Assembly: GCA_943327315.2 (NCBI GenBank)
Contig: CALPWQ020000009.1
Coordinates: 1 to 41,227, forward strand
Direction of reading: 5' to 3'
From: Chitinophaga pinensis
Lineage (GTDB): Bacteria; Bacteroidota; Bacteroidia; Flavobacteriales_D; Crocinitomicaceae
DNA length: 41,227 nt
Below are positions 16,931-24,727 of the stretch, piece after piece. Both the position numbers and the translations under genes were made by a program. Below the pieces are notes generated by a model. That model was not told the origin of the DNA. It did not search any database and saw only the letters and a program-made list of their open reading frames with translations. Each line of letters opens with the position of its first letter. Within the stretch, counting starts at the first letter, position 1.

Positions 16931-18502
16931 ATGGCACGAAATCATCGTATTCTTTTGATTTTTATAATACCTCTATTCTCTCATTCACAGGTATTTAACT
17001 ATTCAACATTGGATTTTAACAACGTAAAGTCCCAAGTCAATGACGAGGGAGCATTTTTCTATGCTTCAACTTCAAATAGTTTAGGGTATGAAATTCCCAA
17101 AGGCGGAGGGGTAAGTTCAATTTTTTGTGGCTCGTATTTTTTTGGCGGTTATGACCCACTTGGGCAATTGCACCTGAGTGGATCTTTATTCAACAGAAAT
17201 AACCTTAATGCAGGTGCCGGATTACATTCGGGTCCAATTGCCAACCAAAATGCCTATGCGAGTATTCAGTATAGTAATCTCTACCAAAATTCAATTTGGA
17301 ATGTGGCATCAGCAGATATTGACAATCACATCGCCAATTTTCAAAACTCGGGGTATGTGATTCCAAGCTCTATCGCAACTTGGCCTGGCAATGGTGCCTC
17401 ATCCTTAGGAGTAGCAAATCAACTGGCGCCCTACATGGATGTAAACAACAACGGGGTGTATGAGCCCGCCTTGGGCGATTATCCAGATATCCGAGGAGAT
17501 CAAGCAGTTTATGTCATCATGAATGACAAATCTTATTTGCCCGGTGCAGATGCTATGAATATAGAAGTCCACGCCATGTTTTATCAATTTTCATCGGGAA
17601 ATTACTTGAACAATACCACATTCTTAAACCTTCGTGTTTTCAACCGCAGCAATACAACCTATTCGAATTACCGTCAAGCACTGATCATGGATTTTGATAT
17701 CGGAAATTTCAGTGATGACTATGTAGGGTGCTATGCGCAAAACAATGTACTGTTCGGTTACAATGGGGATCTAGTCGATGAAGTCAATGCCGGAAATATT
17801 GGATATGGCGCATCAATTCCAAGTCAAGGAGTGGTGAGTTTATCTCACGACCTTTACAGCGCAGGTCCCTATGGTCAAAGTGGACAAACCTATCCTGATG
17901 AATTTGGTACTTGGTTGATGATGAATGGCCAAGATTATAATGGTTCCTATTGGACCGATTTGAATAGTTTACCGACTTTATTCAAATGGAACGGAAATCC
18001 CAATGTTCCAACTGATTGGACTGAACGAGCTCTCAACAACCCCAAAGGCGACAGACGCGGAATCATGACCATTCAGGAGCCAACTTTGCCTGCAGGTGGA
18101 TCGATTTGTACTGATTATGCCTTTATTTATGACCGAAGTGCCGGTCCTTTTGAAAATGCCCAAAATGTAATTTATATCGCAGCTGCCATTCGTAACTTAT
18201 ACCAAAATAATGATTTGTTTCCGTGCCAATCGGGTTCATTCAGTGCAGTGAATCAACTCGAAGAAAATGATGCATCTTCAGTTTTTCCAAATCCTTCGAA
18301 CGGTCAATTTACCCTTGAAATGAAAGAATTTGCAGCGTATTCCATTCGGGTGACAGACGCTCTTGGGAAAATAATTCATACAGAACATTTTACGGGGAAA
18401 TCTGCTACCATAACATTACATCAGATTGTATCACGAGGAGTTTATTTTGTGACTATTGACTCAGAAATGGGGACGTCAACGCACAAGGTGATTATTGAAT
18501 AA
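16931..18502 (+). CDS. Secreted T9SS protein with type A sorting domain, function unknown
   Basis: A 523-residue exported protein. The N-terminus MARNHRILLIFIIPLFSHSQ is a signal peptide. The mature region (about 20-435) contains no family I recognise by motif. It is rich in Asn, Tyr and Gly and has a calcium-loop-like DVNNNGVYEPALGDYPDIRGD segment, seen in Bacteroidota proteins that mention repeated DxNxDG motifs. The last ~75 residues are a type A T9SS domain (VFPNPSNGQFTLEM, IRVTDALGKIIHT, ISRGVYFV-like end). Export across the outer membrane and attachment to surface lipopolysaccharide are expected from the tail. It is monocistronic as far as can be seen. Confidence 0.85.
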   Translation: MARNHRILLIFIIPLFSHSQVFNYSTLDFNNVKSQVNDEGAFFYASTSNSLGYEIPKGGGVSSIFCGSYFFGGYDPLGQLHLSGSLFNRNNLNAGAGLHSGPIANQNAYASIQYSNLYQNSIWNVASADIDNHIANFQNSGYVIPSSIATWPGNGASSLGVANQLAPYMDVNNNGVYEPALGDYPDIRGDQAVYVIMNDKSYLPGADAMNIEVHAMFYQFSSGNYLNNTTFLNLRVFNRSNTTYSNYRQALIMDFDIGNFSDDYVGCYAQNNVLFGYNGDLVDEVNAGNIGYGASIPSQGVVSLSHDLYSAGPYGQSGQTYPDEFGTWLMMNGQDYNGSYWTDLNSLPTLFKWNGNPNVPTDWTERALNNPKGDRRGIMTIQEPTLPAGGSICTDYAFIYDRSAGPFENAQNVIYIAAAIRNLYQNNDLFPCQSGSFSAVNQLEENDASSVFPNPSNGQFTLEMKEFAAYSIRVTDALGKIIHTEHFTGKSATITLHQIVSRGVYFVTIDSEMGTSTHKVIIE

Positions 18503-18592
18503 AGAAATATAAATCCATTTTAATCAAGTGGATAAGTTTTAATTTAGTGCGTTATTTTCAAAACACGCACTAAGCTCTTCCATTTGTACAAT

Positions 18593-18985
18593 ATGAAAAC
18601 GTTTCTTTTTTTTCTCGCGATATTCTTTTGCGCGAATACTTCCTTGTCCCAACCCCAGACCAATACAATCTCCGTTAATCTCGTGGATGGCATCCTTGCT
18701 ATGGGCTATGTTGATCACGGTGCATACCTAAATTTCACTGGTCCAAATCTTAGTTTTAGTCGCGGAAAATCCAAAATCATGTTGGGCATGTTGCCCTCAC
18801 TGCGCTACAAACAAGACACAGGGGTCACCAAGAATTCACCGATTATTCCAAGTTTAGGTGTTGGTATAACATACTCCTACAAAAGATGTGTGTTTCAGTT
18901 ACCGCTTTATTACAATGCGAAAACGAGCACTGCAAATGGAAACTGGCAGCTTGGTGTTGGGCTTGGGTTTCGTTTGAAGAAATGA
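18593..18985 (+). CDS. Small exported protein, possible beta-barrel, unknown
   Basis: A 130-residue protein. The track start is a TTG at 18584; the ATG at 18593 gives a standard signal peptide MKTFLFFLAIFFCANTSLSQ, so I use it. The remainder is made of alternating short strands (YLNFTGPNLSFSRGKSKIML, SLGVGITYSYKRCVFQLPLYY, WQLGVGLGFRLKK) and ends in an aromatic/basic strand, as small outer-membrane barrels do. I do not recognise a family. It follows the T9SS protein by about 90 bases and may be transcribed with it. Confidence 0.65.
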   Translation: MKTFLFFLAIFFCANTSLSQPQTNTISVNLVDGILAMGYVDHGAYLNFTGPNLSFSRGKSKIMLGMLPSLRYKQDTGVTKNSPIIPSLGVGITYSYKRCVFQLPLYYNAKTSTANGNWQLGVGLGFRLKK

Positions 18986-19147
18986 TTGCCTTCAAAAACG
19001 CCCCTATCCATTCTTAGGATTTCAATTGGACGTGCTTTTGAGGGATGAATTCCTTGATGATTCACTAAACTCAGTAGAACTCGTACTTTTGATTAAAGTT
19101 GACGAATGACGTTTAGCAATAAGTTTTGTTCAACATAAGCAAAGGTA

Positions 19148-20026
19148 TCAAGACCTTAAACCTTTGTATTTAACTAAAAAAGCAAATGGAGTGATGCCTA
19201 CATTCTTTTTAAAAAATCTCACAAAATAAGAATTGTCAAAATATCCTAATTCTTCTCCAATTTGTGTGACATTTAACTTGGAATAAATTAACATCCTTTT
19301 TGCTTCAAGTATTGTTCTTTCACTGATTAATTGTGTACTCGTTTTTCCAACACAACTTTTTGCAACTCGATTTAAGTGTTTTTCTGTAATGTTTAATTTG
19401 AAAGCATAGTCTTTCACAAATTTCTCATTTCTAAAATTCTCTTCGATTAAATCTTCAAACTGTCTAAGTTTTGTCAAATATGTTTGGTTTTTAATATTTC
19501 CTAAAGTATGTTTTTCCCTTGAAATTTCAATATATACGAATAGGATTAGCGCATGGATTTTTTGCCATTTTAAAAAATCCTTATTTACATATTCTGTAAC
19601 TAATTCATTCATGACAAAATTGATCTTGCTTAGTTCTTTTTCTTTGAGTTTAAAATATGGTGTCCCTTGAAAAGAATTATAAAAATGAAAATCTTTAATG
19701 CTTAATGAAATAAATCCCTTGTCAAAGAATTCTTTGGAATGAAAAAAGATGAATCCTTCAACATCATCTGACAATTCCCAATAATGCATTTGACCGGGTT
19801 TCAGGACAAATAAAACTCCCTTTTCAATTTGGAATGTTTCAAAATCAACTTCATGCTTACCTTTGCCTTGTGTAAATAGAATAACTAGAAAAAAATCGTG
19901 TTTATGAGGGGAATTAGTAAAATGATGAATTTTAACATGCTTACTTAAAAAGTTCGTGTAAAAATCTCCTTCATTATTTGAAAGCTCAAATGTATTGATG
20001 CTATATATTGGCATTTTATTTTTCAT
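19148..20026 (-). CDS. AraC-family transcriptional regulator
   Basis: A 292-residue regulator. The track start is a TTG (20032); the ATG at 20026 is more likely. Residues about 25-140 form a cupin-like sensor domain (FTQGKGKHEVDFETFQIEKG, VLKPGQMHYWELSDDVEGFI). The last ~100 residues are a double helix-turn-helix AraC domain (YAFKLNITEKHLNRVAKSCVG, VTQIGEELGYFDNSYFVRFF, GITPFAFL). It is divergent from the DUF983 gene, with a short (~85 bp) shared promoter region. Its ligand and targets cannot be told; the nearby DUF983 gene is a candidate target. Confidence 0.9.
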   Translation of the reverse strand: MKNKMPIYSINTFELSNNEGDFYTNFLSKHVKIHHFTNSPHKHDFFLVILFTQGKGKHEVDFETFQIEKGVLFVLKPGQMHYWELSDDVEGFIFFHSKEFFDKGFISLSIKDFHFYNSFQGTPYFKLKEKELSKINFVMNELVTEYVNKDFLKWQKIHALILFVYIEISREKHTLGNIKNQTYLTKLRQFEDLIEENFRNEKFVKDYAFKLNITEKHLNRVAKSCVGKTSTQLISERTILEAKRMLIYSKLNVTQIGEELGYFDNSYFVRFFKKNVGITPFAFLVKYKGLRS

Positions 20027-20100
20027 ATCCAAAACTACAAAAATGTCTTAATAGTACCATTAATGGTGTGATATACTAGGCCTATTTACTTTTCAGTGAT

Positions 20101-20108
20101 TAACTTTG
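20101..20108 (+). promoter_or_regulatory. -7 box TAACTTTG of the DUF983 gene
   Basis: The octamer lies 4 bases before the ATG, the same layout as at the AAA_14 and kinase genes. A leaderless or nearly leaderless mRNA is predicted. No convincing -33 element is seen. Confidence 0.45.
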
Positions 20109-20112
20109 AATT

Positions 20113-20478
20113 ATGAAAAATGGCAACAAAAAAAATAATTTCCTACTCGATGTTTTGCATGAAAAATGTCCTAAATGCAGACAAGGGTATGTTTTTAAAC
20201 AAAATGTGCACCTATTAAAATTGCCTATAATGAATGATGAATGTGATCAATGCAATTACCGCTATGACAGGGAACCGGGATATTTTTTAGGGGCATTGTA
20301 CATAAGTTATGGACTTGCGGTGCTACAAGGTGTACTTACCTTTTTCATTTTGCATTATTCATTCCCATCACTTTCAACTTTTTATGAAATACTCATCGTC
20401 ATACTCGTTATGACCATTTTAGGCAGAAAAAACTACAAATTATCACGCGTGATTTACATTCATATTTTTCCATGGTAA
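20113..20478 (+). CDS. DUF983 family protein
   Basis: A 121-residue protein with an N-terminal zinc-ribbon-like part and two membrane segments. CPKCRQGYVF and CDQCNYRYDREPGYFLGALYISYG are the DUF983 hallmarks (two CxxC pairs, then the EPGYFxGAxYxSY block). Hydrophobic segments at about residues 58-80 and 87-103 follow. The length is normal for the Bacteroidota branch of the family. Its function is not established. It is divergent from an AraC regulator. Confidence 0.88.
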   Translation: MKNGNKKNNFLLDVLHEKCPKCRQGYVFKQNVHLLKLPIMNDECDQCNYRYDREPGYFLGALYISYGLAVLQGVLTFFILHYSFPSLSTFYEILIVILVMTILGRKNYKLSRVIYIHIFPW

Positions 20479-20628
20479 AACATTCTATAAAATAAGTATT
20501 CGCAACAGTGTTGTCGTAGATTGAACTATTCGAACAGTGTGTATGAGCAACCTTGTTGGGATGTGCCTAAAACCATTAACATCAATTTACACTTTTTTAG
20601 GATTGGCAAAATTTCTTTCCAACTAGAT

Positions 20629-20904
20629 TCAAAAAAGTCCCAAATCCATTACAGGTGCTGAAAAAGGACCGTGACCAGTTGCTGGAGAATTCGATGCGAT
20701 CATTGTTCTACTTCCTTCATTGCAATAAAAAGATTTTTGACAACTGTTGGTGGGATTCATTTGATCAATCGTACTGACATAATACCAATCACTTTGAATT
20801 TTCTATGCAGTAATATCCAATATTGCAAATCCTTTTTTCGTAAGCTCAACATACTTGAGATGGGGATTTTCAAACGTTAAAAATCCACCAATATTAAAAA
20901 CTAA
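20629..20904 (-). pseudogene. Decayed C-terminal fragment of a PhoD-like alkaline phosphatase
   Basis: On the minus strand one frame, bounded by a TAA at 20905-20907 and a TGA at 20629, reads as protein-like for about 90 codons: GGFLTFENPHLKYVELTKKG, then FAILDITA, a TAG stop (20803-20805), then KIQSDWYYVSTIDQMNPTN, SFYCNEGSRTM and SPATGHGPFSAP. The pattern of a buried strand, LDIT, a stop where Glu is usual, then SDWYYV resembles the end of PhoD-type phosphatases of Bacteroidota. It lacks the catalytic part, has an internal stop and has no start, so it is a remnant. The family call is from memory of the pattern only. Confidence 0.5.
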
Positions 20905-21271
20905 TTAATATGTTTCATATCAAGGGAAAATTAACTTTTGATAAAAAAATCATGCTCTTGAGCGTACTGGTGATAAATGAACATTACAAAAAAATACCAA
21001 TCAGAAATGTAAAAATCATCCAAAAAAACTCGTTAAAAACTTCCGATTGGAGGTGCTAAGGACGTTGAAATTTGGACGTTTCGCAGAAGTTTCTGGCCTC
21101 ATCTACGATACAAAGTATTTTTTTTTAATTTGATCATATCGCTTAAAATAAACACTTTTTTAAATTTTATTTAAACGCAATTTTATTGTATTTAAAAATC
21201 TTAACAATAGATGTTTATGAGAATTATATTTTTAATAGAAAACAAAAAAAATAAATCCACTAAAAAAATAA

Positions 21272-21305
21272 TTTGTTTAATTTTTTTTCAATTTTGTTAA
21301 ACAAA
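21272..21305. promoter_or_regulatory. 9-bp inverted repeat upstream of proteorhodopsin
   Basis: TTTGTTTAA (21272-21280) and TTAAACAAA (21297-21305) are exact reverse complements separated by 16 bases of T-rich DNA. The element ends 103 bases before the opsin ATG, a plausible place for an operator. Because the whole area is A/T-biased, the repeat could be chance. Confidence 0.35.
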
Positions 21306-21408
21306 AAGATCATGCACGCTGTTTTTATTTTTTAGATTTAACTGATTTTAACAAAAGGAGTATCCGAAAATCCTTAAAGAGTAGGGCTAACTAATTTAAT
21401 TTATTACT

Positions 21409-22125
21409 ATGGAACATTTAAAGATTGCCAGCGACAATTACGTTGCGTTCACGTTCTTTATTGGAACGATGGCCATGATGGCCGCCTCTGTTTTCTTCTT
21501 CTTTGAATTAAACAACACCTCAAAAAAATGGAGAACTTCAGTTCTTGTTTCGGGGTTAATCACCTTCATCGCAGCGGTCCACTACTACTACATGAGAGGG
21601 TACAACTTATCAACGGGAGATTCTCCAACTTTCTTCCGTTATGTAGACTGGATCTTAACAGTTCCGTTGATGTGTGTTGAATTCTACATCATTACAAAGA
21701 AGGCTGGAGCTAAAATTTCGCTTTTGTGGAAATTGATTTTTGCTTCATTGATCATGTTGGTTACAGGTTACTTCGGTGAAACAATCGACCGTGATAATAG
21801 CGTTCTTTGGGGTGTGCTTTCAGGTGCAGCTTATTTCTACATCGCATACCTCGTTTGGTTCGGTGAAGTGGCTAAACTAGCGCAAACAGCTGGAGCTCAA
21901 GTAGCAAAAGCAACACGTATTTTGGCGTGGTTCGTGCTTGTTGGTTGGGCGATTTACCCACTCGGGTACATCTTGGGTACTCCAGGTGGATTGTTCGGTA
22001 TCACACTTGTCGATGACGCTGCTGCTGCTGCTCATGCGATGGATATCGTTTACAACATTGCAGATGCCATCAACAAAATTGGATTTGGTTTGGTGATCTA
22101 CGCTTTGTCTAGAAGCGAAGACTAA
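21409..22125 (+). CDS. Proteorhodopsin, green-tuned light-driven proton pump
   Basis: A 238-residue seven-helix retinal protein of the inner membrane. RYVDWILTVPLMCVEFY in helix C gives the proton-pump triad: Asp80 (acceptor, D97 in green proteorhodopsin), Thr84 (T101) and Glu91 (donor, E108). Met88 sits at the spectral-tuning site (L/Q105), predicting green absorption. Lys223 in AINKIGFG is the retinal Schiff-base lysine, and His58 matches H75. Counting back from the helix-E YxxYxxWxGE block, Gly135 aligns with F152 of green proteorhodopsin, a position where glycine opens a window for a carotenoid antenna in xanthorhodopsin-like pumps. A terminator follows, then the gene that should make its retinal. 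Confidence 0.97.
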   Translation: MEHLKIASDNYVAFTFFIGTMAMMAASVFFFFELNNTSKKWRTSVLVSGLITFIAAVHYYYMRGYNLSTGDSPTFFRYVDWILTVPLMCVEFYIITKKAGAKISLLWKLIFASLIMLVTGYFGETIDRDNSVLWGVLSGAAYFYIAYLVWFGEVAKLAQTAGAQVAKATRILAWFVLVGWAIYPLGYILGTPGGLFGITLVDDAAAAAHAMDIVYNIADAINKIGFGLVIYALSRSED

Positions 22126-22156
22126 ACAAATTTTCTTAAAAGATTTTTAAATTCGG

Positions 22157-22195
22157 AAAAGGTGGATTTGCTTTAAGCTCTTCCACCTTTTTTTA
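22157..22195 (+). terminator. Terminator after proteorhodopsin
   Basis: The stem AAAAGGTGGA/TCCACCTTTT has a 15-base loop and a run of seven T. It lies 31 bases after the opsin stop and 46 bases before the start of the CrtY-Blh gene, so opsin mRNA should mostly end here. Confidence 0.88.
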
Positions 22196-22241
22196 TTTCC
22201 AGAAACTAAACGATAAACGCATTATCTATTGAAACTATACG

Positions 22242-24236
22242 GTGCAAAACGATACACAGACATATGATATCATCTTTGTTGGAGCGGGTGCATCAAGCTC
22301 CCTTATACTTTTTCAACTTAAAAAAAGGAATCTACTCAATAAATTGTCGGTACTTGTTGTTGATTCCGAATTAAAGACAGGAAGCGATAAAACATTTTGT
22401 TTTTGGGCTGAAGAAGAATCTAGAATGGCCAAAGAACTTGATTTTTTGATCAAACACTCTTGGAAAAGCATTGTCGACAGTTGCGGTGACATCAAAGAAA
22501 TTCTCCCCTACAAATACCACCATATAGACAGCCTTGACTTGTACAATTACGTTCGTGAGATAGAAGGCGATAGCCACTTCGATCGATTAAATGCTAGGGT
22601 AGGTGCTGTTTCGCGGGATGAACAGGGTCCATACATCCTGGTCGATGAGAAAATCTTTCGGGGCAGAACTATTTTTGATTCACGAACACCAGTTTTTCAA
22701 AAAACAGCAAAAGGTCAAGAACACCTCTACCAAAGTTTCATAGGATGGGTTATTGAGACAGAACAAGATCTTCCCGAGAGTGATTCATTCCGTTTAATGG
22801 ACTTCGATATTGAGCAAAATGGGTTTACTCAATTTATGTATGTGCTTCCATTTTCAAAGAACAAGGCCTTAATTGAGGTCACGCGTTTTGGAAACGAACC
22901 TATAGAAACAACAGGTGCAGAAGCGCTTCTTCAAGAGTATGCCAACAAAAATTATGGGGATTTCAAAATAGTGTCACACGAGGTCGGATGTATTCCGATG
23001 AGTAATTTTGAGATTGAACGAAATATTGGTTCAGGGATTTTTCCCATTGGCGCAAAGGGGGGGCAAATTAAACCGAGCACCGGGTATGCGTTTAAAAACA
23101 TGTATGAACAATCATTGGTTTTAGCAGATCGCATAGAAAATGACATGTTGTCTTTGCAAACTTTGTTACAAAAAAATAAATCTACACCCAAACGCTTTGC
23201 CTTTTATGACTCCATTCTGTTGACCATATTAGGCTCTAGACCTGAAAAAGGAAAATCAATTTTTCTCGCATTATTCCAGAAAAATGAAACCAAGGTGGTC
23301 TTGAAATTTTTGGATGAAAAAACGACCATTTGGGAGGAGGTTTTATTGTTTTCAAGACTTCCGCTAGTGCCATTTTTAAGCGCTTTGATTCAATTGTTTC
23401 TCCATTCAAGGTCTTTTAGACCGACCATGCTTATTGTCATTTGCTCCATATTATTTGTGTTAGGAAATCATTCTGTAGCTCAGGATATTCTTGGCTACGG
23501 ACTTCTTTTGATTGGTTTTGTCACAGTAGGAATTCCGCATGGGGCAATCGATCATCTCATAGAAAGTGGCAATTGGGAATTGAAAGGAATCGCAAAATTC
23601 TCATTGAACTACATCTCCAAGGCCCTCATCATGATGTTCCTTTGGATGTTGTCTCCACTGCTTGCCTTGCTCTTTTTTCTATTGTTTTCGAGTTGGCACT
23701 TTGGACAAACAGACGGAAAAAATTGGCGTTTTTCAAACCTTACTTCTTTCCTTTGGGGAACCTCCGTATTGATCTACATTCTTGGAACACACACAAAGGA
23801 AACAGCGGATATTCTCAGCGCTATTGATAGTCATTTTTTCAACCTTGCAATTCCATTTTGGTCTTTATTCCCCTGGATTATTGTTGCACTTATAACGAAA
23901 CGCACATCTTTTGTTCTCACGCTCATTTGGTTGCTTCTATCCAGTCAACTTCCATTGATTTTAGCATTCGGAATTTATTTTGTTGGTCAACACAGCCTGT
24001 CCAGTTGGTCTCATTCCTCTGAATACCTTAAACTGTCCAACAAATCCATGTGGATGCACTCACTCCCATTTCATTTAGGGGCTTGGGCCTTGTTGGCAAT
24101 CACCATGGTATTCAATACATTTTTCATTCAAACGACGGATGCTGAGGTATGGGGAATTTTCTTCATTTTTATTGCGTGCATTAGTTTCCCCCATGTCATT
24201 TGGATGCATAAGTTATACACGAGAAATTCCTTTTGA
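22242..24236 (+). CDS. Lycopene beta-cyclase / Blh beta-carotene dioxygenase fusion
   Basis: A 664-residue protein starting at GTG. Residues 1 to about 375 are a complete CrtY-type lycopene beta-cyclase: the dinucleotide-binding start YDIIFVGAGASSS, TFCFWAEEE, FIGWVIE, LMDFDIEQNGFTQFMYVLPF, EVGCIPM and GGQIKPSTGYAFKNM, ending in the usual FLDEKTT helix. Residues about 385-664 are a complete Blh/Brp membrane dioxygenase with all the conserved histidine motifs: GIPHGAIDH (433, 438), SWHFGQTD (486), GQHS (584) and FPHVIWMH (651), and about eight membrane segments. The frame is continuous with no stop between them. The inferred reaction is lycopene to beta-carotene to two retinals in one membrane-bound polypeptide, supplying the adjacent opsin. 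No crtE/B/I gene is in the window. Confidence 0.93.
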   Translation: MQNDTQTYDIIFVGAGASSSLILFQLKKRNLLNKLSVLVVDSELKTGSDKTFCFWAEEESRMAKELDFLIKHSWKSIVDSCGDIKEILPYKYHHIDSLDLYNYVREIEGDSHFDRLNARVGAVSRDEQGPYILVDEKIFRGRTIFDSRTPVFQKTAKGQEHLYQSFIGWVIETEQDLPESDSFRLMDFDIEQNGFTQFMYVLPFSKNKALIEVTRFGNEPIETTGAEALLQEYANKNYGDFKIVSHEVGCIPMSNFEIERNIGSGIFPIGAKGGQIKPSTGYAFKNMYEQSLVLADRIENDMLSLQTLLQKNKSTPKRFAFYDSILLTILGSRPEKGKSIFLALFQKNETKVVLKFLDEKTTIWEEVLLFSRLPLVPFLSALIQLFLHSRSFRPTMLIVICSILFVLGNHSVAQDILGYGLLLIGFVTVGIPHGAIDHLIESGNWELKGIAKFSLNYISKALIMMFLWMLSPLLALLFFLLFSSWHFGQTDGKNWRFSNLTSFLWGTSVLIYILGTHTKETADILSAIDSHFFNLAIPFWSLFPWIIVALITKRTSFVLTLIWLLLSSQLPLILAFGIYFVGQHSLSSWSHSSEYLKLSNKSMWMHSLPFHLGAWALLAITMVFNTFFIQTTDAEVWGIFFIFIACISFPHVIWMHKLYTRNSF

Positions 24237-24337
24237 CCCATCTCATAGCAAATCATTCTGCAACACTTTTCTAAAATAACTTCGGTGCAATAAAGCTTGA
24301 AGTCGATTTTTCAATATTTCGTATCTTCGCACCCCTT

Positions 24338-24409
24338 AGCTCCGTAGTTCAATGGATAGAATAAAAGTTTCCTAAACTTTAGATACAGGTTCGATCCCTG
24401 TCGGAGCTA
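24338..24409 (+). tRNA. tRNA-Arg (anticodon CCT)
   Basis: It folds by hand. Acceptor AGCTCCG/CGGAGCT has seven pairs with discriminator A, the anticodon arm AAAGT-TTCCTAA-ACTTT gives anticodon CCT (reads AGG), and the T-arm is ACAGG-TTCGATC-CCTGT. CCA is not encoded. A hairpin terminator follows at once. A TATCTTCG sequence upstream is one base off the TAnnTTTG -7 consensus. Confidence 0.95.
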
Positions 24410-24414
24410 CTTCT

Positions 24415-24435
24415 TTTTGACCTTTTAGGTCAAAA
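24415..24435 (+). terminator. Terminator of tRNA-Arg
   Basis: The stem TTTTGACC/GGTCAAAA has a 5-base T-rich loop and begins 6 bases after the tRNA 3' end. There is no long T-run after the right arm, so its efficiency is uncertain. Confidence 0.55.
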
Positions 24436-24572
24436 GACAAAAGACTCTTCCGCTAATGCGGAATCAAAGACAAAAGACCGCTTCGCTCAAAGACTTGTGC
24501 TTACTTCGAACGCTGAAATTCGTGTATTCGAGTGCCTCACGTGTTCACCGCGGTTGAGCCACCATGAACTTC

Positions 24573-24605
24573 AACTCGTAACTCGTCATTAGTAACTCGT
24601 AACTA
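24573..24605. repeat. GTAACTCGT-type array left of era
   Basis: About four imperfect copies of AACTCGT/GTAACTCGT. Bases 24588-24604 are the exact reverse complement of 25619-25635 on the other side of era. Confidence 0.7.
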
Positions 24606-24727
24606 AAACACCCAAGGTGCCGCTACGCTCTTAGAATGTTGACTGATTCATTCTTCACTCTTAATTTTTAATTTTTAATTCCCCACCCCCTTTAATTTTC
24701 GTTCCTTTGTAGCCGCAATTCAAGTCA

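Larger units (their letters stand above)
20479..21408. other. Long intergenic region upstream of proteorhodopsin
   Basis: About 930 bases with no intact gene. It contains a decayed PhoD-like fragment on the minus strand (20629-20904), described separately. The right-hand part (about 21110-21310) is extremely AT-rich with long A and T runs and carries a 9-bp inverted repeat at 21272-21305. The last 100 bases before the opsin are less AT-rich (AAAGGAG at about 21353), but that is too far from the ATG to be its ribosome site. I find no clear -7/-33 pair for the opsin. Confidence 0.6.
24237..24727. other. Intergenic region with tRNA-Arg, hairpins and repeats
   Basis: Apart from tRNA-Arg it holds a terminator hairpin (24415-24435), a second hairpin TTCCGC-TAAT-GCGGAA (24448-24463) between direct copies of CAAAGACAAAAGAC-type sequence, and a degenerate array of GTAACTCGT units (24573-24605). 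An AATTTTTAATTTTTAATT run lies just before era. No gene is seen. Confidence 0.7.

Noticed and set aside
20671-20880. 69-codon plus-strand ORF upstream of proteorhodopsin
   Set aside because: It lies opposite the protein-like PhoD remnant on the minus strand and has no features of its own.
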